From Cephalotrichum gorgonifer (lineage: Eukaryota; Ascomycota; Sordariomycetes; Microascales; Microascaceae), in assembly GCA_900312665.1 (NCBI GenBank), contig ONZQ02000011.1, positions 449,454 to 513,453 of the forward strand: a stretch of DNA of 64,000 nucleotides, given 5' to 3'. How positions within the stretch are numbered: the stretch's first letter is position 1; every line of letters begins with the position of its first letter. Shown here piece by piece: positions 58,129 to 64,000 of the stretch. The notes under the pieces are model-generated. The model did not search any database. It saw only the letters and a list, made by a program, of their open reading frames with translations, and was not told where the DNA came from. Position numbers and translations under genes: made by a program.

Positions 58129-60702
58129 TCACCCGTCGTGCCCCCACCATGACGCCTCCCTGCCCACTCCGCCAACGGCACTCAGTCTCACCGCCCTCTT
58201 CCTCGCCGCCGCCGGCGTAGGGAACAGGTCGAAGTGCGGCGAGATGGGGCTGTCCGGCCTCGGGACCCCCGCGTCGTCGTCCTCGCCCACCTCGCCTATC
58301 ACGGGCTGCTCCTCCACCTGCTGCAGCTTCCCGCCGCCCAGCGCAGACGGCGCCGCCACGACGTCGCTCGGCGTCACGGGCGTCTTGTCGCCCTCTCCCT
58401 CTCGCTCCAGCGACGACTGCCCGTCCGTCTCGTCGCTCGTGTTGCCGTATTCCATGAAGTCGCTCAGGTCGGGGTTCGGCTCCTCGGTGACGACGTCCTC
58501 GTCACCCAGGTGCCGCCGCGCCCGCCCGCTCTTGCGCGGCGCGCTCGATCCGTTCGTGAGCTCGAGCTGCTGTTTCTGCGCTGACACCGACGGCGACACC
58601 CCGGATTGCTTCGAGCGCCTGACGGGTATCGGCGGCAGAGGGGTTACCATCATCTCCTGCGTCTTCGCGCTGGAGATAGAGTGGGAGGAGGTGATGATGG
58701 GCTGGGGCCTCCGGTCGTCCACGATAGTCGAGACGGACGACTTGGAGCCCTTCTTCCGCATGGCCCTAACAGGGGCGGCGTAGGCCCCGCTGTCCCGCGC
58801 TGAACCGACCGTGCTGCTCGAGACCTTCCGCTCAAGCGGTGCGGTGTCCTCTTCTTCGAGCTCCGAGATGGCATTTCCCCGCATCCTGGCCCTCTTCAGC
58901 CGCAGCGCGGCGAGCAGCATCTCCTCCTGCTTCGTAACCGCCATGAACCGCTGGCTTGCACCCTCCTGCCCCTCCGGAGGCCGCACGCTGAACTCAGTCG
59001 AGTGGGGGCTGAGCGGCGGCGTAAGCTGATCATCCGAGCGGATAGAGGTCGACCGTCGCATGGCGGGCAACTCGGAGCGCCTAGCATCGCCCCTGTTCTG
59101 TTGGGCGTGCTGGGCCGGCGACATGTTCATCCGCGCCTCCTGTAAGTGCTGGGAAATAGAGCCCGTCGTGGAGGTGGAGAGGATGGAGATCCGGGATGAG
59201 CGGAGTGACGAGGTAGGCGTGGATGGCGTCCGGTGGGCCAGCGAGCTGCTGCGTCGCGACACGTCCGGCGCCCGCGGTGGGAGCGACTCGTTGGGGATAG
59301 TGAGGTAGGTATTCTTGGACGCGAACGAGGCGCGCTTGCTAGACTTGCCAGACCTGCCCGAGGTCTCGCTCGACTTCGAGGCCGTGGACCGACGCCTCTC
59401 GGACATCGGCATCACCCGCTCGTCCTCCACCAAATCGTTCCGAGACATCGGGGGGCGGGGAGACGATGTCGCCAGCTGAACGTATCCGTCGTCCTCCTCC
59501 GAATCCGATGAGAGCGACAGCACACTCTGGTGGTGTAGGTCGGACTCGATGAAGCTTGGGGTCGTCTTCTTCGACCCCTTCGAAGTACGGGTGTGTCGAC
59601 TGGAGATGCTGGCAGCATACTCAGCCTCTGAGGCAGGAGCGGGCTTGCTGGGCATCACGAGTTTACCGGGCCCATCGTATTGATTGGACGGATGAGGATC
59701 CCGGATCACGCTATCATATGAAGCATGCTTTTGTTCTGATTCTCTCGCCACCTCCTCTTGAGGAGTTTCTTCTGGCTCCTCCAAGACTTGCTTGAACGAC
59801 ATCTGTTCGTAGTGGTCATAGAGATGGTTCAAATTCGACTTATCTTTCGCCGCTGCGATCGCGTTCATCTTCATGTTCGCCGCCGCCGTCGGAGCTTCTT
59901 GGATTGGTTGTTCCCTCGTTGATCGTCCCGTGAGCTCATACAGCCTCTCTCTGGTAGACTTCCTCGTCACACGCCGCTCCGACTTAAGGGATGAAAGGGT
60001 TCCGGCCGACAGCTTGTGGGAGAGATTACGGGCCGGCGGCGAGTTGATGGTTACCTGGTCGCTGGTGGAGGAATGCGGCCGAGAGAGGATATGGCTGATG
60101 TCAAGCTTGTTAGGTTTCGTCTTGCGCGTTGGCGTCGGCATCGGGTTCGGCTGGGGATACGCCATGGTACCGCCAATGTCGAGGAGGGTGCTGGCCTTCG
60201 TCGGGAGTCCCTTTGCCATGGCGGAGGCAGAAGTCTGCTGGGATACGGAGAGCGGAACGCTCGACGGGTCGTAGTAGGATGTAATGGTAGAGTTGGACCC
60301 TTTCCTCCTCACGCTCGAGACCTCCGAGGGTTCGTGCAGCGTCTCATTCCGCGCGTTGTATATTTTTGACGATCCTGACCCCGGTACCTTCAAGTACGGG
60401 GGCACCGTGTCCGACTCCTGGTCCCAGTGCAACCTCCCTCTCGCGGCCGCCTCCTTCCTCGCATCGGCAAGCCGCTCGCTCGGGTGATGGCTAGCCGTGG
60501 TCTCGGACACGGATATGCTGATGCCGGAGTTCGAGGTGACGTCCCACTGCGCCGGGTTGTCTAGCGTGATTCCCGTGGCCCCTAATAGCTGCTGAGCCTT
60601 CGTCCCCTTCGTCAGGTGAACCTCAGGCTGGGGTTCGGCGGGCGACGGCTGGCTCTTCTTGCGACCCGGTATGGGAAAGTTGAATCTCGACATCCGACCC
60701 AT
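58129..60702 (-). CDS. Large disordered fungal protein, function unknown
   Basis: One uninterrupted frame of 857 aa, starting MGRMSRFNFPIPGRKK; Met4 (60693) is an alternative start. Most of it is Ser/Arg/Pro/Thr-rich and should be disordered, with many potential phosphorylation sites (RRxS, SP, TP). Islands look conserved: the N-terminal NFPIPGRKK and KAQQLLGATGITLDNPAQW (about 7-53), SERLADARKEAAARGRLHWDQES (76-98), LTGRSTREQP near 257-266, LNHLYDHYEQMSFKQVL (291-307) and above all QRFMAVTKQEEMLLAALRLKRARMR (584-608), a likely amphipathic helix. The C-terminus carries acidic blocks and SPHFDLFPTP (about 822-831). I recall this layout from other Pezizomycotina as uncharacterised protein; no catalytic domain is visible. 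Its islands could be binding motifs for a partner, which is inference. Confidence 0.85.
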   Translation of the reverse strand: MGRMSRFNFPIPGRKKSQPSPAEPQPEVHLTKGTKAQQLLGATGITLDNPAQWDVTSNSGISISVSETTASHHPSERLADARKEAAARGRLHWDQESDTVPPYLKVPGSGSSKIYNARNETLHEPSEVSSVRRKGSNSTITSYYDPSSVPLSVSQQTSASAMAKGLPTKASTLLDIGGTMAYPQPNPMPTPTRKTKPNKLDISHILSRPHSSTSDQVTINSPPARNLSHKLSAGTLSSLKSERRVTRKSTRERLYELTGRSTREQPIQEAPTAAANMKMNAIAAAKDKSNLNHLYDHYEQMSFKQVLEEPEETPQEEVARESEQKHASYDSVIRDPHPSNQYDGPGKLVMPSKPAPASEAEYAASISSRHTRTSKGSKKTTPSFIESDLHHQSVLSLSSDSEEDDGYVQLATSSPRPPMSRNDLVEDERVMPMSERRRSTASKSSETSGRSGKSSKRASFASKNTYLTIPNESLPPRAPDVSRRSSSLAHRTPSTPTSSLRSSRISILSTSTTGSISQHLQEARMNMSPAQHAQQNRGDARRSELPAMRRSTSIRSDDQLTPPLSPHSTEFSVRPPEGQEGASQRFMAVTKQEEMLLAALRLKRARMRGNAISELEEEDTAPLERKVSSSTVGSARDSGAYAAPVRAMRKKGSKSSVSTIVDDRRPQPIITSSHSISSAKTQEMMVTPLPPIPVRRSKQSGVSPSVSAQKQQLELTNGSSAPRKSGRARRHLGDEDVVTEEPNPDLSDFMEYGNTSDETDGQSSLEREGEGDKTPVTPSDVVAAPSALGGGKLQQVEEQPVIGEVGEDDDAGVPRPDSPISPHFDLFPTPAAARKRAVRLSAVGGVGREASWWGHDG

Positions 60703-61581
60703 GGCTACTCTTACGGCCTTCAGGCCTGACCTCTTGCCGTTCCGGAAGGGCGGGAGGGCCCGGGGTGGCCAGGGCTTGGTCGGTAGGCTATATCATTCAG
60801 GGGCGCGTTCTGATAGTTAAGAGCGCACAGGTGGAGGAACCCCACGTGCGTGGATCTGGTCACCTTGGTGTAGTGAGGGGCGACTACGTCTTCGGGGTTT
60901 GCCACAGGGCCAATTGATCGAAAAGTCCCTGGAAGGATACGTCTGTTGTTTCGTCAGACCTTAATTAGAGGTGGTCGAGCTGTCTCCAGGCCTGGGCACC
61001 ACAGCACGAGGAATGGCCGAGGTTGGTGAAATTGATCGCTAGGGAGCTCGACGGCGAGTCGACTAATTCACCGTGGGATCTGAGAAGCGACGTTCCCAAA
61101 GAGAAAAGGTGGCTCGGGGTATTGTCGAGGTTCCGAGGTTGGAGCCTCGGAGAGTAGGTGTGGTGTCGTCGGGTCGGTGAGAGATTCCAAGAGATCGAGT
61201 ATATGTATAGATCTGCCGAGGATGTGAGGTCACAATCGTCGGCACTTCCGTTTCCAGCCTCACAACCTTCCCAGTCCAGCAACTTTCACCAAAAGCAGCC
61301 AGCAAAAAGCGGCGCAGGTATATCGAGGGGGTTAAAAGGGGAGAGTATAATACTCGTTTGAAGGAGAGAGGAATTAGAAGCCGAGCACCGGAGAAAGGAA
61401 AATAAAAAAGAGGGGACAGGCCTTGGTACATGTACTCGTACTAACAACACGATAATATGGCCATAGTTTGGGCAGGGGGGGGACTAATTTTGATGCGTAC
61501 TTTGCTTTATGCGACGAACGGGAGTTCAATTGAGAAAACAGAAAGCGGGACCCTCGAAGGCGGTCAGACATGTTGTGTACG

Positions 61582-61593
61582 GAGTACGTACTC
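61582..61593. repeat. 12-bp perfect palindrome GAGTACGTACTC
   Basis: A perfect inverted repeat that overlaps a TACGGAGTA copy (61578-61586). It lies 880 bp upstream of the 857-aa gene's start, outside any supported gene. Confidence 0.8.
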
Positions 61594-62518
61594 AGGACCA
61601 TGGGCCGCACTAGTACCACATCCGACCGCCTACAAACTAGCCCATACTGCGAGTACATACAAGTATTATTCCGGCGGCCCGTGGTTTTTCTGCACGCACG
61701 TCGTACGCTAATCAATCCTTGTCTCTGCTGCATCACACCCACATCCACACCCACAGCAACATAACCCACGAGACCCGCCGCCCACCTCAACTCTCCTTCC
61801 GAGACAGCCAGCAAAAAAGGGACACATCCTTGCCTATTTAGGGAGGTAGGGACGGGATTGACATAGGTTCGTTACTTTGTGCAGGCAGGTGTCTTGGTGG
61901 GGTTCGTACTAATGTACAGTAAGTCGGACTGTGGCCGTACGGAGTACTTTTTGGACCGAGATGCGGACAAGATTCATCCATGCATCCGAAATGCATGGAC
62001 CAGAAGCAGAGCTAGGATCATCCTTGCGATTCCCCTGCTTGCACTGGGGAACGAGCTGACTTGTCTCGTACCTGGTTATCGTTCTCGTTGGAAGTGCCAG
62101 GCTAAGTCGCACGGAAATGGGGATGTGCCATTACTTGCAGCACACGATCCAGGTTACACCTCGAGCTCGTCGAGTCATTGTTCACTGCCCAATTGTGACT
62201 ACGAGTACCTTCAGTCTCTAAAGCATTTTCTTGTCGGAATTTGGTTTATCATAAATAAAAGATATATATATAAATAAATAACTGAACAACTGAACACCGC
62301 CACCTTGCTTCAGCTCATCAAGGGCGATGTCCCCGAAACGGAAGATGATAAGGCAATATCAGCAAGCCATATTCCGCAAGCGACACAATTGAAGTAATAA
62401 TACAGGACTTAAAGGCAAATCTGGAAAGTCCCATCCTGGATCCAGCAAGAGCAGGGTGCGCCGCATTTGTCCTGCTCTTACAAGGAGGAATGTGGGAAAC
62501 CGAGGAAGAGCCGCACCA

Positions 62519-62548
62519 CCCTCCCCATCCCCATCCCCATCCCATCCC
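62519..62548 (-). repeat. (CCCCAT)n array, G-quadruplex candidate
   Basis: Six runs of three or four C are separated by T or AT on the + strand, so the - strand is a compact G3-4 array with one- or two-base loops. Confidence 0.75.
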
Positions 62549-64000
62549 TTGTTCGTAACTCGTATGAGATGCCACCACAAACGTTGTGTTAGGGGTAGGT
62601 TTCGGCGTCAGGCCAGCAGAGAGAGTGGAGAACGCTGAGACCAGGTGCCGCCAAGGTCGTAATGAGGCCATGGGAGGACCCTAGATAATTTTGTTGCAAT
62701 CCTTCAACGAGGCAGGCCTGTCCCTGCGAGGTTCTCGTCAAGCTGCCCACAGGCAAGCGGAGCGCTGATGGGGAGCAAGCTGTCACGAGGACGAGCGAGT
62801 ATTGGCGAGAATTATTAATTCGGCCCTCAACCGGGTTTCAACATCGTCAGCCTCAGCTTTCGTCTCTAAACAGTCGATCCTGGCAAACAACGAACGCTCA
62901 TGTGGGGTGGGACGTCGATCCGCTTCACTCCGTTAGGGATGGGTAAAGGCATGATGTACAAGTACAAGTGGGTAGCTCCCTGCTAGTGCCAATATCAGGA
63001 GGGTCGCTCAGTCATCTCCCCTGACTATTCTCGTACTATGTACCTGTAGTCCGCGGTAAATGTGGAGAAGGTCGCGAGATAGCGTTCAAGGACAGGACAG
63101 GCCACGTGGAGACGAGTTCCGATGGCAATTGTTCGGGGCGAGAGCCGCCAGTACCACGGCTGGCATAGGTCGAGATACGAGGGCGACGATACATGACACA
63201 AGGGCTCGTAAATAGTGCGTACTAGTATACTCGCGTAGATAGGTTAGAGTATTACCTAGTACGCTTGGTTCCGAAACACGGACAGCCCTGAGTTTGAAAT
63301 CTAGCGAGTATAACAGCAACCCAGATGACAAGATCTCCAACGTCCCGATCGTGGTAATACTGGTAGGCCACACTGCAGTTAATAATACCCCGCAGGACCA
63401 GATCGGTGGGAGGACTTTCACCACGCGAGGGCGAAGCGAGGAGCCGAAATCGCGAGTGGCGCTCCCGATCCAGCAGGGACGGTGAGTCGGACGCTCCTCC
63501 CCAGACTTGCACGTAACCATAGTGTAGATCGTGCTCTGGTTTTTAATACCTGGTAAAAAAGGGAAATTGCGAGCGCGGATTAGCGTGCCAATAGCCCTTC
63601 TCTTCAGGTCAACCGTCCTCAGCGCGTCATGTTAGTACGAGTACCTGGTATTAAGACGGGGGCAAAGGCTAGTGAAAAAAGAGCTTGGCCAGCTTTTTTT
63701 GTGGGGTGCATATTATATTACGGGCGTGGTGCTTGTAAGTCGAAGCGACGCAGGGACGTACGTTGCAAGTACGACATACATACGAGTAGTTATTAGTGCT
63801 TTCTCTCTCTCGGCGCTCCCGCCGCACCCGTTAGCGCTGCCGGTCTGAGCTACAGTACTACTAGTAAGGGACGACGGGGGTTATTAGTTAGATGACGAAA
63901 GTAAGCTTCTTAGGGGGACTCTTGTTTTGAGCTGACGTGCAGACCTAATATTAAAAGTATCCGCTGGCGGATTGACATGGATGCACCTGACAGAACTGAC

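Larger units (their letters stand above)
60703..64000. other. Right-end intergenic stretch, no supported gene
   Basis: The left part is the promoter of the 857-aa gene. The rest resembles the gene-poor left half of the window, with short domain-free open frames, several TACGAGTAC and TACGGAGTA copies and a C-run array. No gene is supported up to the window end. Confidence 0.55.

Noticed and set aside
1..64000. CRISPR array, prophage, rRNA, telomere repeat or biosynthetic cluster
   Set aside because: No regularly spaced repeats, phage or rRNA sequence, TTAGGG-type array, or polyketide/peptide synthetase genes are visible.

Overview
The window looks like nuclear DNA of a filamentous ascomycete (Pezizomycotina, most likely a Sordariomycete). 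The evidence is short GT-AG introns (about 70-200 nt) with CTAAC/CTGAC-type branch points, pyrimidine-rich leaders, a fungal velvet regulator, a CE5 acetylxylan esterase, a CAP59-type (GT69) glycosyltransferase and Blm10, Mon2, SLP2 and Mms2 orthologues. I support eleven protein-coding genes and one tRNA. I see no CRISPR array, rRNA, intact transposon or biosynthetic cluster. Assignments rest on reading motifs, not on a search.

Layout. 1-30.7 kb is gene-poor. It holds only a VosA-type velvet gene (17649-19004, +, three exons) and a secreted NTF2-like protein (24862-25491, -). The rest carries microsatellites, G/C homopolymers, G-rich blocks and many copies of a short TACGAGTAC motif, with one assembly gap at 16211-16299. 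30.7-60.7 kb is gene-dense: a small Lys/Ala-rich protein (30761-31294, +), a GT69 mannosyltransferase-like protein (31891-33525, -), Blm10/PA200 (34670-40834, -), a CE5 acetylxylan esterase (42827-43715, -), a second assembly gap (44421-44440), tRNA-Gly(CCC) (45295-45365, +), a one-TM protein with an acidic tail (46783-47376, +), Mon2 (48082-53708, -, seven exons), a stomatin-like protein 2 (54325-55634, -) divergent from Mms2/UEV (56175-56911, +, four exons), and a large disordered fungal protein (58129-60702, -). 60.7-64 kb has no supported gene.

The genes do not form one pathway. They cover sporulation control (VosA), proteasome activation (Blm10), endosome/Golgi traffic (Mon2), mitochondrial inner-membrane scaffolding (SLP2), K63 ubiquitin chain formation in DNA damage tolerance (Mms2) and secreted or wall functions (esterase, NTF2-like, GT69).

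The most useful observations are: Blm10 is broken by one extra base in a run of eight G (39316-39323) and has a separate 63-nt last exon encoding a Tyr-Phe-Ala C-terminus; the 9-mer TACGAGTAC occurs at least 13 times, only outside genes; there is a sharp change in gene density near 30.7 kb; and there are several strong G-quadruplex candidates. I found no convincing new multi-gene system.
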